A stretch of 44,044 nt of DNA from the NCBI GenBank assembly GCA_903827955.1, contig CAIKKJ010000038.1, positions 1 through 44,044 of the forward strand. Reading direction: 5' to 3'. Shown one piece after another: positions 15,942-25,200 of this stretch. Within the stretch, counting starts at the first letter, position 1, and each line of letters starts with the position of its first letter. The stretch comes from an uncultured Verrucomicrobia subdivision 3 bacterium. Lineage in GTDB: Bacteria; Verrucomicrobiota; Verrucomicrobiia; Limisphaerales; UBA11358. The notes beneath the pieces were generated by a model. The model had not been told where the DNA came from. It was given only the letters and a program-made list of their open reading frames with translations, and ran no database searches. Both the position numbers and the translations under genes were made by a program.

Positions 15942-15966
15942 AGCGCGGAGCATTGCTCCGCGCTTT
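15942..15966 (+). terminator. Hairpin terminator after the beta-propeller gene
   Basis: AGCGCGGAGC (15942-15951) and GCTCCGCGCT (15955-15964) form a perfect 10-pair stem with an ATT loop. Only three T follow, so termination may be imperfect. It begins 5 bases past the stop codon. Confidence 0.6.
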
Positions 15967-16071
15967 GGCAGCACGTTGAATGACACGAAATTCATTTTCC
16001 GTTCAGGTTGGATTCATGTCGTTGTGGTGAACTGAAGCAAACGGCAACGACGCTGTTGAAAAATTTAAACC

Positions 16072-17013
16072 ATGAAAAATAAAATTACGTTGCTCATCGG
16101 TTTGCTCAACGGCGCGCTGCTCACAAACAGTTGGGCCGGCACCGAAATGAAATGGGCCGATGTGCCCGAAGCTGTGTGCGCGGCGGTGCTGGCCAATGGC
16201 GGCACGACTGGACAATCGGTGGACGACGAAGGAAAGAAAATTAACGGCAAAGCGATTTACGAAGCCAGCGTGAAGGATAAGGACGGCAACGTCGCCGATC
16301 TCGTCATCAACGAAGACGGCAAGCTCGTTGAGACCAAGCACGACGATGCGGATGACGCCGCTGCGGAACGCGCCGAGCGCGCGAAAAAACTTTTGGCCGG
16401 CGTGAAGTTCAGTCATCCGCGCGACATCACGAATCCGTATCTGCCGCTCGCTTCGCTGAAACAGGACATCATCGAAGGCTCCGAGGCTGGCAAAAAAACA
16501 CGTGTCGAACGCACGGCCATGCCAGACAAGCATCGGACGTTCACCATCAACGGCAAGGAAGTGGACACGCTCATCGTGGAAGACCGCGCGTTTGAAGACG
16601 GCAAGCTCGCGGAAGTGGCACTGGATTATTTCGCGCAGGATGACAACGGCACGGTGTATTATTTCGGCGAGGACGTGGACGAATATCAGAACGGTAAAAT
16701 CACCAGCCACGAAGGTTCGTGGTTGCTTGGCAAAGACACGCCGGTTCCCGGAGTTCTTTTCCTCGCGCATCCAAAAGTTGGCAGCAAATTTAATTCCGAA
16801 GATGTCTCCAAGGAAATTTCCGAAGCGGATGAAGTAATTTCCGTTTCTGAAACCGTGACCGTGCCGGCCGGGACTTTCAAAGACTGCGTGAAGACCAAGG
16901 AAGTTTGTGGCGATGGTAGCGTGGAATATAAATACTACGCCAAGGGTGTCGGCGTCGTGCGCGAAGTGCCGGCGGAAGGCGATGAACTCTTGGTTTCTCA
17001 CGCCACGAATTAA
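16072..17013 (+). CDS. Secreted protein with N-terminal PepSY-like region, function unknown
   Basis: 313 residues with a signal peptide (cleaved after W-A). Residues 26-90 resemble the PepSY-like fold of putative beta-lactamase-inhibitor-like proteins: D-V-P-E-A-V-C-A-A-V-L, then A-I-Y-E-A-S-V-K-D-K-D-G-N and N-E-D-G-K-L-V. A charged linker is followed by a beta-rich domain (about 120-313) containing N-P-Y-L-P-L, Y-Y-F-G-E-D-V-D-E-Y and V-T-V-P-A-G-T-F-K-D-C-V-K-T-K-E. Such domains recur in secreted bacterial proteins without known function, so I give none. It is the first of three same-strand genes with gaps of 26 and 24 bases, likely co-transcribed. Confidence 0.75.
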   Translation: MKNKITLLIGLLNGALLTNSWAGTEMKWADVPEAVCAAVLANGGTTGQSVDDEGKKINGKAIYEASVKDKDGNVADLVINEDGKLVETKHDDADDAAAERAERAKKLLAGVKFSHPRDITNPYLPLASLKQDIIEGSEAGKKTRVERTAMPDKHRTFTINGKEVDTLIVEDRAFEDGKLAEVALDYFAQDDNGTVYYFGEDVDEYQNGKITSHEGSWLLGKDTPVPGVLFLAHPKVGSKFNSEDVSKEISEADEVISVSETVTVPAGTFKDCVKTKEVCGDGSVEYKYYAKGVGVVREVPAEGDELLVSHATN

Positions 17014-17039
17014 CCGGAACCATCACCAAAAAATCCAAA

Positions 17040-17459
17040 ATGAAAAACCTCCCTTCCCAATTCAAGTCGGTCAGCATCGTTATTTTGCTCACAGCAGCCA
17101 GCCTTGTTCCCTTCGTCAGCCGGGCGGAAGACGCGCAGGCCACTGTCGAGACGAATTTCATTTCCGCCATTTACACCGCAGCGGAAACGGCGGAGTTCGT
17201 GAAGCTCACCCAAGCCACACTCGCATCGCTCGCGGCCGGCCAAGAAACCGAAATGGTCGCCAAGCTCACGGATTTGGAGACGGCCTGGGATGACCAGGAA
17301 AAAACGCTGCGTCCGAAAAACGAAGCCATCTGGACAGCGCTCGACAAAACGCTCGACAAGGGGATTTCCGCCTTACGCAGCAGCCACAAAAATTTGGCGA
17401 AAGGCAAGGCGGCTTTGGAAGAGCTGTTGAAAAATCTGGAACTGGCCACGAAGCATTGA
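17040..17459 (+). CDS. Small secreted alpha-helical protein, unknown
   Basis: 139 residues. A signal peptide (about 1-29, ending S-R-A-E-D) precedes a helical, Ala/Glu/Lys-rich body (A-A-E-T-A-E-F-V-K-L-T-Q, L-E-T-A-W-D-D-Q-E-K-T-L) with heptad-like spacing of Leu, suggesting a small helical bundle in the periplasm. No family was recognised. ATG at 17040 lies 26 bases after the preceding gene. Confidence 0.65.
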   Translation: MKNLPSQFKSVSIVILLTAASLVPFVSRAEDAQATVETNFISAIYTAAETAEFVKLTQATLASLAAGQETEMVAKLTDLETAWDDQEKTLRPKNEAIWTALDKTLDKGISALRSSHKNLAKGKAALEELLKNLELATKH

Positions 17460-17483
17460 ATCGTCAGACCCGCGCGGAGAAAT

Positions 17484-18080
17484 ATGAATACACCTAAAGC
17501 AATCAGTTTTACTTTGATGATAGCGGTCATTGTCGTCGTCGTCTATGTGGCGATTGCCCATCGCCCCACCGCACAAGCACCGGAAAAAATTCACGCGGTC
17601 CAACTTAAGGCTGTTGAAAATGTCTCAGCCTCCGCAGTCGTATCGTCCGTTGAAATCCCGGTGCCGGAAACCGAGCCATCCGCGCCGGGCAATAAAACCC
17701 ACCAAGCCCCGGTCGCGCAGAAAAAAATTGCCGCCACGCAATCCAGCAAGCCGGCAAAGGTGAAACCGCCGATTCAAGACCCCGATGCGCGCGAAGCGTT
17801 GGGTCTGGTTGGCGTGGATCCGATGGCAGAGCAGTATTGGCTCACCGCCATTAGTGACCCAACCCTGCCCGCCGAGGAGCGCAAAGATTTGATGGAAGAT
17901 TTGAACGAAGACGGCTTGTCTGACCCTAAACATCCCACCCCAGAAGATTTAGCGTTGATTAAAATTCGGATCGCAATCATAGAGCGAATTCTGCCGCAAG
18001 CCGACGAGTTCATGCTCCCACCCCTCGGCGAAGCCTACAAAGATCTCAACAACTTGCTCGCGGGCAAACCGGTGCAGTGA
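17484..18080 (+). CDS. Membrane-anchored protein of unknown function
   Basis: 198 residues. One N-terminal signal-anchor (about 7-26, S-F-T-L-M-I-A-V-I-V-V-V-V-Y-V-A-I-A) is followed by a long Pro/Ala/Lys/Glu-rich disordered stretch (30-95) and a compact C-terminal region. That region contains D-P-M-A-E-Q-Y-W-L-T-A-I-S-D-P-T-L-P-A-E-E-R and E-D-L-N-E-D-G-L. The P-x-L-x-x-E-E-R-x-D-L-x-E-D-L-N-x-D-G type segment resembles short helical repeats in other secreted proteins, but I do not recognise a named domain. It is the last gene before the two-component operon, with 44 bases between. Confidence 0.65.
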   Translation: MNTPKAISFTLMIAVIVVVVYVAIAHRPTAQAPEKIHAVQLKAVENVSASAVVSSVEIPVPETEPSAPGNKTHQAPVAQKKIAATQSSKPAKVKPPIQDPDAREALGLVGVDPMAEQYWLTAISDPTLPAEERKDLMEDLNEDGLSDPKHPTPEDLALIKIRIAIIERILPQADEFMLPPLGEAYKDLNNLLAGKPVQ

Positions 18081-18124
18081 CGAAATAATTTCGTCTGTTG
18101 GCCAACGTGATTTAACCTCCTCCC

Positions 18125-18799
18125 ATGCGCGTGCTCGTCGTTGAAGACGAAAAAAAAACCGCCTCCTTTGTCCGCAAGGCATTGCAGGCGGAGAGCTTTG
18201 CCGTGGACGTGTGCCACAACGGCGACGACGCACTCGCCGCCGCCAGCACCACGCCCTTCGATGCCATCGTGCTCGACATCATGCTGCCGGGGCGCGACGG
18301 CATCAGCGTCTTGAAACAGTTGCGCGAGCGAAAAAATTCCACGCCCGTGCTGCTCCTTTCCGCGCGCGGTGAAGTCAATGAACGCGTCGAAGGCTTAAAT
18401 GCCGGCGCGGATGATTATCTGCCAAAGCCGTTTGAGCTTTCTGAACTCATCGCTCGTGTGCGCGCACTCACTAGGCGCAGTGGGGAAAACAAATCCACGA
18501 CACTACGCGTGGCTGATCTCACGCTCGACACGCTCACGCACAAGGCCCAACGTGGCAACACCGCCATCGAACTGACCGCGCGCGAGTATCGGCTGCTGGA
18601 ATTTCTCATGCGTTCCGCCGGTCGGCTCTGCGGGCGCATGATGATTTTGGAGAAAGTCTGGGACTACAGTTTTGATCCCGGCACAAACTTGGTGGATGTC
18701 TATGTCCGCCGGTTGCGCGAAAAAATTGACGCGGATTTTGCAACCAAACTGCTGCACACCGTGCGCGGCGAAGGCTACATTTTGAAGGAGGCGGCATGA
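18125..18799 (+). CDS. OmpR-family response regulator (likely metal-responsive)
   Basis: 224 residues, the normal length. The receiver domain (1-112) has acidic D8/E9, phospho-acceptor D51 in V-L-D-I-M-L-P-G-R-D-G and the conserved Lys in D-Y-L-P-K-P-F. A winged-helix OmpR/PhoB output domain (about 125-222) contains E-L-T-A-R-E-Y-R-L-L-E-F-L-M and the D-V-Y-V-R-R-L-R-E-K recognition helix region. It overlaps the histidine kinase by 4 bases (ATGA) and is followed by the three genes of a tripartite efflux pump in the same orientation. By analogy with CusR/CzcR it probably activates this operon in response to metal. That role is inferred from gene order. Confidence 0.93.
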   Translation: MRVLVVEDEKKTASFVRKALQAESFAVDVCHNGDDALAAASTTPFDAIVLDIMLPGRDGISVLKQLRERKNSTPVLLLSARGEVNERVEGLNAGADDYLPKPFELSELIARVRALTRRSGENKSTTLRVADLTLDTLTHKAQRGNTAIELTAREYRLLEFLMRSAGRLCGRMMILEKVWDYSFDPGTNLVDVYVRRLREKIDADFATKLLHTVRGEGYILKEAA

Positions 18800-19872
18800 C
18801 CATCCGCACGCGGTTGAGTTTGTGGTATGCCACCGTGATGTTCATCGCGCTGATGGTCATGGGCGTGCTGCTTTATTTTCAACTCGTCATCGAGCCGCGC
18901 CAGGAAGCACACCGGCATCACCACGAACAAAACGAAGAAGCCGTTGACCCGGATGTTTTTGAAGACGTGACAGGCATCGTGCTGTCCTGCGGCATCCCGG
19001 CGGCGCTGCTCGCCGTGGCCGGCGGCTGGTGGCTTATGAAAAAATCCCTCGCGCCCGTCGCCAGCCTCACGCAAGCGACGGAAAAAATCACCGCGCAAAA
19101 CCTTGGTGAAAAAATTCCGCGCACTGGCAACGGCGACGAGTTCGACCGACTCACGGAAGTTTTCAATTCCATGCTCGCGCGGCTGGATGATTCCTTCAAC
19201 CGCATCCGCGAATTCACGCTCCACGCCTCGCATGAATTAAAAACGCCGCTCACCGTCCTGCGCGGCGAAACGGAAACCGCGTTGCGCGATGAAAAAATTT
19301 CTCCCACCGAACGCGAGCGCGCCCACAGCCAGCTAGAAGAGTTGCGCCGCCTCACGCAAATCGTGGACGGCCTCACGCTCCTCGCGAAGGCCGACGCCGG
19401 GCAAGTCGCGCTCACGCTGGAGCCGTTGCGCCTCGATGAACTGGTGCGCGATTGCTTCGCCGATCTGCAAATCCTTGCCGAGCCGCAGCACATTCAAGTG
19501 GAATTGGAAGCGTGCGAGGAAATTTCCGTGCGCGGCGACCGTCATCGGCTGCGTCAGCTTTTGCTGAACCTGGCCGACAACGCCGTGAAATACAACCAGC
19601 CGTCAGGCCACGTGACGATGAGCTTGCGTCGCGCGGCTGGTTTGGCTGAAATTAAAATTACCAACACCAGCGCTGGAATTCCGCCAGAAATTTTGCCGCG
19701 CGTGTTTGACCGTTTCTTTCGCGGGGATTCCGCTCACGGCAACACCATTGAAGGCTGCGGCCTCGGCCTGAGCATTGCGCAGTGGATTGTTTCCGCGCAC
19801 GCCGGAAAAATTCAAATTGCGTCCGCGCCGTCACAATCCACAATTGTCACCGTGCAACTGCCGACCGCATGA
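18796..19872 (+). CDS. Sensor histidine kinase (CusS/CzcS-like) with His-rich sensor loop
   Basis: 358 residues. TM1 (about 8-30), a short periplasmic loop (about 33-60), TM2 (about 61-79), HAMP (about 80-133) and HisKA follow, with phospho-acceptor H146 in H-A-S-H-E-L-K-T-P-L. The HATPase_c domain has N-L-A-D-N-A-V-K-Y, G-I-P-P-E-I-L-P-R-V-F-D-R-F and G-x-G-L-G-L-S-I boxes. The loop reads E-A-H-R-H-H-H-E-Q-N-E-E-A-V-D, rich in His and Glu, as expected of a periplasmic metal sensor. It is shorter than the sensor domain of E. coli CusS. It overlaps both neighbours by 4 bases. Together with the regulator before it and the pump after it, a metal-inducible efflux operon is likely. Confidence 0.93.
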   Translation: MTIRTRLSLWYATVMFIALMVMGVLLYFQLVIEPRQEAHRHHHEQNEEAVDPDVFEDVTGIVLSCGIPAALLAVAGGWWLMKKSLAPVASLTQATEKITAQNLGEKIPRTGNGDEFDRLTEVFNSMLARLDDSFNRIREFTLHASHELKTPLTVLRGETETALRDEKISPTERERAHSQLEELRRLTQIVDGLTLLAKADAGQVALTLEPLRLDELVRDCFADLQILAEPQHIQVELEACEEISVRGDRHRLRQLLLNLADNAVKYNQPSGHVTMSLRRAAGLAEIKITNTSAGIPPEILPRVFDRFFRGDSAHGNTIEGCGLGLSIAQWIVSAHAGKIQIASAPSQSTIVTVQLPTA

Positions 19873-21275
19873 AATTTTGGCCGCTCATCTTGGGAACCTC
19901 TTTGCTTGCCGGCTGCGCGCGATTTCAGACACAGCCGCTGGCGCCGGAAAAATCCGCCGCGCAACTAGAGTCGCGTCGGCTTGATGACGCGGGGCTGAAA
20001 AAATTCTTTACTACCAATGCCGTTCCCGCGCCGGAAAGCTGGCCGCTGACGAAATGGGATTTGAATTCGCTTACGCTCGCCGCGTTTTATTTTCATCCCG
20101 ACCTTGCCGTGGCTCGCGCGCAATGGCGGCTCGCAGACGCGGGTGTGAAAACCGCCGGCGGCCGGCCCAATCCCACTTTGAGCGTCACGCCGTCTTACAA
20201 TTCAACGGTCTTCACGCCTTCGCCGTGGGCACCATCTGTGAACTTCGACATCCCGATTGAGACCATGGGCAAACGCGGCAAACGCATCGCCGAGGCGGAA
20301 AAAATTTCTGAGTCCGCGCGTTGGAATTTTGTCTCCGCCGCGTGGTCGGTTCGCAGCGGCGTGCGCGCGGCGCTCGCGGAATTTTCCACCGCTCAACGCC
20401 GTCTGCCGCTGCTGCAACAACAACTCGCCGCGCAGCGCGAAATTGTTTCGCTGATGCAGGGCAGCTTCGATGCCGGCGCAACGTCGCGACCCGAACTCAC
20501 CACCGCGCAAATGGCTTTGGGGAAAATGCAGCTTGAAGTTTCCAGCGCGGAAGCGAAGTCCGCCGAAACGCGCTCGCGGTTGGCAGAGGCGGTGGGTGTT
20601 TCGTCGGCCGCGCTGGAGGGAATTGAATTTCAAACGGATTTTTCCGCTGGTGCTCCCAGCGATTTACCTTCGCAAGCCGCGCGCCACGCCGCGCTGGTTG
20701 GTCGCGCGGACATTCGCGCCGCGCTCGCGGACTACGCGGCGGCGGAAAATAATTTTCGCCTCGAAATCGCCAAGCAGTATCCCGACGTGCATCTGAATCC
20801 CGGCTACCAGTTCGATCAGGGCGACAACAAATGGTCGCTCGGCCTCACCGTGGAACTGCCCATCCTGAATCAAAATCAAGGTGCCATCGCCGAGTCGCGA
20901 GCGCGGCGCGAACTGGAGGCGGCGAAATTTCTTCAGCTGCAATCGCAAATCATCGCGCAGGCAGAGCGCGCCGTTGCCGGCTGGCAAAGCGCCCAAGGCC
21001 AGTTGAAAACGAGCGGTGAATTGCTCGCCGCTGCGCAGCGCCAGCAGCAATCCATCGCCGCGCAAGTGCAGGCGGGCGCGGCGGCGAAGATGGATTCGGC
21101 GGCGGCGGGAATCGAACTCGCATCCGTCCGCCTCGCGCAACTCGACAGCGAAACGCAGGCGCAGTCCGCGCTCGGCGCGCTCGAGGACGCGCTGCAAAGC
21201 CCGGCGAACGACATCGCCGCCGTCATTGAAAAAATTTCTCCCGGCAATCCGAAAGGAAAGGAAACGAATCCATGA
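19869..21275 (+). CDS. TolC-family outer-membrane efflux lipoprotein (CusC/CzcC-like)
   Basis: The ATG at 19869 overlaps the kinase stop (ATGA) and starts a lipoprotein signal with lipobox L-L-A-G-C; an earlier in-frame start would lie inside the kinase gene. The 468-residue protein has two OEP repeats. The first is around F-H-P-D-L-A-V-A-R-A-Q-W-R-L-A-D-A-G-V. The second is around R-A-D-I-R-A-A-L-A-D-Y-A-A-A-E-N-N-F-R, with Y-P-D-V-H-L-N-P-G-Y and L-P-I-L-N-Q-N-Q-G. It forms the outer-membrane duct of a tripartite pump with the two genes downstream, which it joins by another 4-base overlap. Confidence 0.92.
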   Translation: MKFWPLILGTSLLAGCARFQTQPLAPEKSAAQLESRRLDDAGLKKFFTTNAVPAPESWPLTKWDLNSLTLAAFYFHPDLAVARAQWRLADAGVKTAGGRPNPTLSVTPSYNSTVFTPSPWAPSVNFDIPIETMGKRGKRIAEAEKISESARWNFVSAAWSVRSGVRAALAEFSTAQRRLPLLQQQLAAQREIVSLMQGSFDAGATSRPELTTAQMALGKMQLEVSSAEAKSAETRSRLAEAVGVSSAALEGIEFQTDFSAGAPSDLPSQAARHAALVGRADIRAALADYAAAENNFRLEIAKQYPDVHLNPGYQFDQGDNKWSLGLTVELPILNQNQGAIAESRARRELEAAKFLQLQSQIIAQAERAVAGWQSAQGQLKTSGELLAAAQRQQQSIAAQVQAGAAAKMDSAAAGIELASVRLAQLDSETQAQSALGALEDALQSPANDIAAVIEKISPGNPKGKETNP

Positions 21276-22225
21276 AAATTGTTCCAAAAAATTTATTTCT
21301 GTTCGCATTGCTGGCTGCAGTTGCGCTGACAGGCTGTTCCAAATCCGCCACCGACAAGCCCGCCGCTCCTGAAAAATCCGAGCCAGAAAAAAAAGCTGGC
21401 GTGACGCTGGATGCCGAAACGCAGGAACGCCTCGGCTTGAAATTGGCGACGCCAACGGCGATGGACTGGCAGCCGGAGACGAAAGGTTTTGGCCGCGTCA
21501 TTGACCCGGTGGCGCTTTCGGCCGCGGTTTCAGAATTGGCAGCCGCGCGCGTGGCGGCGGAAGTTTCGATCCAAGAACTCGCGCGGCAAAAAACTTTGGC
21601 GGCGCAGGACAATGCTTCCGCCCGCGCACTCGAAACTGCCAAAGCCGCGTTTTCACTGGCGAATTCCGCTTACGCAGCCGCCGAAGCTAAGTTCAAGCTG
21701 GAGTGGGGTTCGGCCCTCGCGGACGCCACCAGCGAAATTATTTCTGACGTTTCCAACCGCACGAAGGCGCTGGTGCGGATTGATTTGCCCGCTGGAGAAA
21801 CGTTGCCGTCGCCGCCAGTCTCGGCGCGCATCATCGCAATGACGGACGAAACCAAATCGGTTCTAGGAGAATTCGCGGGCGCGACGGAGGGCGTGAATCC
21901 GCAGACGCAGAGCCAGAGCTATTTCTTTTCCGTCAAAGGCGGCGCACTGCCATCGGGCGCGGCAGTCACGGGCTTTTTGAAAATTTCCGGCGCAGCGGTC
22001 AGCGGCGTGGTCGTCCCAACCGGCGCGGTGCTGCGGCACGAAGGCAAGGGCTGGGCGTATGTGCAGTCGGAGACGAACCAGTTTGTGCGCGTGGAAATTC
22101 CGCTCGACCGCTTGACGGATGGCGGCTGGTTTGTGGCGGAAAATATTTCGGCGACGAATCACATCGTAGTCAGCGGCGCGCAGACAATTTTGTCGGCGGA
22201 ATTGAGCGGCGGCAAACAAGACTAA
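21272..22225 (+). CDS. Short RND efflux adaptor lipoprotein
   Basis: 317 residues, shorter than typical CusB/CzcB adaptors (about 400). Lipobox A-L-T-G-C (Cys near 17). A helical hairpin region follows (about 75-145, Ala/Glu/Lys-rich: S-E-L-A-A-A-R-V-A-A-E-V, K-A-A-F-S-L-A-N-S-A-Y-A-A-A-E-A-K-F), then beta-barrel and membrane-proximal parts (about 160-300, V-V-V-P-T-G-A-V-L-R-H-E-G-K-G-W-A-Y-V). I cannot see the usual lipoyl half-motifs beside the hairpin, which may be reduced. It probably links the inner-membrane RND pump to the TolC-like duct. It overlaps its predecessor by 4 bases and the pump starts 3 bases after its stop. Confidence 0.85.
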   Translation: MKIVPKNLFLFALLAAVALTGCSKSATDKPAAPEKSEPEKKAGVTLDAETQERLGLKLATPTAMDWQPETKGFGRVIDPVALSAAVSELAAARVAAEVSIQELARQKTLAAQDNASARALETAKAAFSLANSAYAAAEAKFKLEWGSALADATSEIISDVSNRTKALVRIDLPAGETLPSPPVSARIIAMTDETKSVLGEFAGATEGVNPQTQSQSYFFSVKGGALPSGAAVTGFLKISGAAVSGVVVPTGAVLRHEGKGWAYVQSETNQFVRVEIPLDRLTDGGWFVAENISATNHIVVSGAQTILSAELSGGKQD

Positions 22226-22228
22226 AAA

Positions 22229-25200
22229 ATGCTCCGACGACTTGTTGAAATTTCTTTAAGCTCGCGCGGCGTGGTCATCACGCTAGCGGTGGGCTTTATT
22301 TGCTACGGGCTGTTCGTTACGTCGCACGCGAAGCTGGATGTGTTCCCCGAATTCGTCCAACCGCAGGCCACCGTGCAGACGGAAGCGCCGGGCCTCGCGC
22401 CGGAACAGGTCGAGGCGCTCGTCACGCGACCGGTGGAAAACGCCTTGAATGGCGCGGGTGATCTCGATTCCATCCGCTCGGAATCTATCCAAGGTTTATC
22501 GGTGGTCACGGCGGTTTTCAAGGAGGGCACGGACATCCACATCGCGCGGCAGATGCTTGCGGAACGGCTCGCGCAACTCGGCGGCGAACTGCCGGCGGGC
22601 GTGAAGTCGCCGAAGATGGAACCGCTCACGTCCTCGACGATGGACTTGCTGAAGTTCGGGCTGACCTCGGAAAAAATTTCGCCGATGGAATTGCGGACGT
22701 TCGCCGATTGGACGGTGCGGCCGCGTTTGCTGTCTGTTCCCGGCGTGGCGGCGATAAAAGTTTTCGGCGGCGAGACGCGACAGTTGCAAATTCAAATCCG
22801 CCCTGACCGCCTGCTCGCGTTTGGAATTTCGGTTCAGGATGTTTCCGCAGCGGCGAGCGCGGCGACCGGCGTTCGCGGCGCGGGCTTTGTCGAAACGGCA
22901 GCACAACGGCTCGTGTTGCAGACCGAAGGCCAGTCGCTCACGGCGGAACAACTTGGCGAAGTTGTCGTGACGCAGCGCGACGGACGCAGCATCCGCTTGC
23001 GCGACGTGGCGAATGTGGCCGAAGACGCGGAACCGAGATTTGGCGACGCCATCATCAATGGCAAAGCAGGCGTGCTGATGACTTCGTCCAGCCAATACGG
23101 CGCGAATACGATGCAAGTCACACGCGGCGTCGAAGCGGCGCTGGAGGAATTGAAACCGGTTTTCGCAGCAGAAGGAATTGAATACACGCCCGCGTTGCAT
23201 CGCCCGGCGACGTTCATCGAGATTGCGATCCGCAACATGAAGACCTCGCTGCTCATCGGCGCGGTGCTGGTGGGCGTGGTGCTGTTTTTGTTCCTGCTGG
23301 ATTTGCGAACGGCGCTGATTTGCTTCACGGCCATTCCGCTCTCGCTGCTCGCGGCGGTGGTGGTGCTCGACCGTTTCGGTGTGACGCTGAACACGATGAC
23401 GCTCGGCGGTCTGGCGGCGGTGCTGGGCGTGGTCGTGGATGATGCGATCATCACGGTGGAAAATATTTTGCGGCGGCTACGCGAACGAACCGCCTCTGCA
23501 ACCGGCGCGCCGTTGGAAATTTTCCGCGTCGTCTTGAACGCCACGCTCGAAGTGCGGAACTCCGTCGTCTATGCCACGTTTGTCGTGGCGATGGTTTTTG
23601 TGCCGGTGCTGACGATGACCGGCTTGCAGGGGAAATTTTTTGGGCCGCTCGGCATCGCGTTCATCCTCGCAAACATGGCGTCGTTATTGGTCGCGCTCAC
23701 GGTCACGCCGGCGCTTTGTCTGGCGCTGCTTTCGCGAAACAAGCCGCATGAAGAACCGGTTTATCTCCGCAAATTAAAATCATTTCACCGTCGCGCGCTG
23801 GAAAAAATCAGCGGGCATCCGAAGACGATCATCGCCGCCGGATTGATTTCATTTGCGGCGGCGCTGGCGACGCTGCCGTTTTTTGGCGGAGAATTTTTAC
23901 CGGATTTCCGCGAGGGACATTTCGTGGTTGGCATTACGATGGCGCCGGGAACGTCGCTGCTGGAAATGAAACGGCTCGGCACGCAGATTTCGGCGGAGCT
24001 GCTGAAAATTCCCGAGATTAAAAGCGTCGAGGAGCAGATTGGTCGCGCCGAGGGCGGTGAAGACACCTGGGGCACGCATCGCGGCGAGATGCACGTCGAG
24101 TTGAAACCGACGGCGGGCGAAGATCAGGAAAAAGTTCAGAATAAAATCCGCGACACGCTCGCGACCTTTCCCGGCATCCAGACCGAAGTGATGACGTTCC
24201 TCGGCGACCGCATCGGCGAAACCATCGCGGGCGAAACGGCGCAAGTGGTCGTGAATATTTTTGGCGACGACCTCGACGTGCTGGACGCGAAGGCCAGTGA
24301 AGTCGCCGCCGCGCTAAACAAAGTTCCCGGCGCAGCGGACGTGCAAGTTTCCGCGCCGCCCGGTGCGCCGCGCGTAACGATTCGTTTGCGGCCGGAGCGG
24401 TTGACGCAGTTTGGTTTTCGTCCGCTGGAAGTTTTGGAAGCCGTGCGCACGGCATATCAGGGCGATGTCGTGGCGCAAACTTACGAGGGCGAAAGAGTTT
24501 TTGATGTGACGGTGATTTTGGAACCCGCCGCGCGGCAACTGCCTGAATCCATTGGCGATTTGCTCATTAGCAATTCGCAGGGCGCACGGATGCCGCTCAA
24601 GCAGCTCGCAGATGTTTTTCTCACGACCGGGCGCGATACGATTTCGCACGACGGTGCCCGGCGGCGGCAGACGGTGACCTGCAATCCAAAAAACCGCGAC
24701 GTGGCGTCGTTCGTGGCGGACGCGCAAAAACAGATCGCGTCGCAGGTGAAATTTCCGGCGGGCGTATATGCGGAGTTCAGCGGCGCAGCGCAGCAGCAGA
24801 AAAACGCGCAGGCAGAATTGTTGCTGCACTCGCTCGCGGCGACGGCGGGAATTATTTTGCTGCTGGCGATTGTTTTCCGCAAAGCCAGCCATCTGCTGCT
24901 GGTGCTGGCAAATCTGCCGTTCGCGCTGGTCGGCGGCGTGCTGGCGATCTTTGCCGTCGGATTTTTTGGCGACGAAGGACGCGGCTCGCTGTCGCTGGGC
25001 ACGCTCGTTGGTTTCGTGACCCTGTTCGGCATCACGATGCGGAATTCGATCATGATGATCTCGCACTTCGAGCATCTGGTGAACGAGGAAAAAATACCGT
25101 GGGGAATTGAAACCGCGCTGCGCGGCGCGACGGAGCGATTGATTCCGATTCTGATGACCGCACTCGTGACCGGCCTTGGCCTGCTGCCGCTCGCGATTGG

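Noticed and set aside
16003-17001. 332-codon minus-strand ORF over the PepSY-like gene
   Set aside because: The plus-strand frame has a signal peptide and PepSY-like motifs; the antisense frame has neither.
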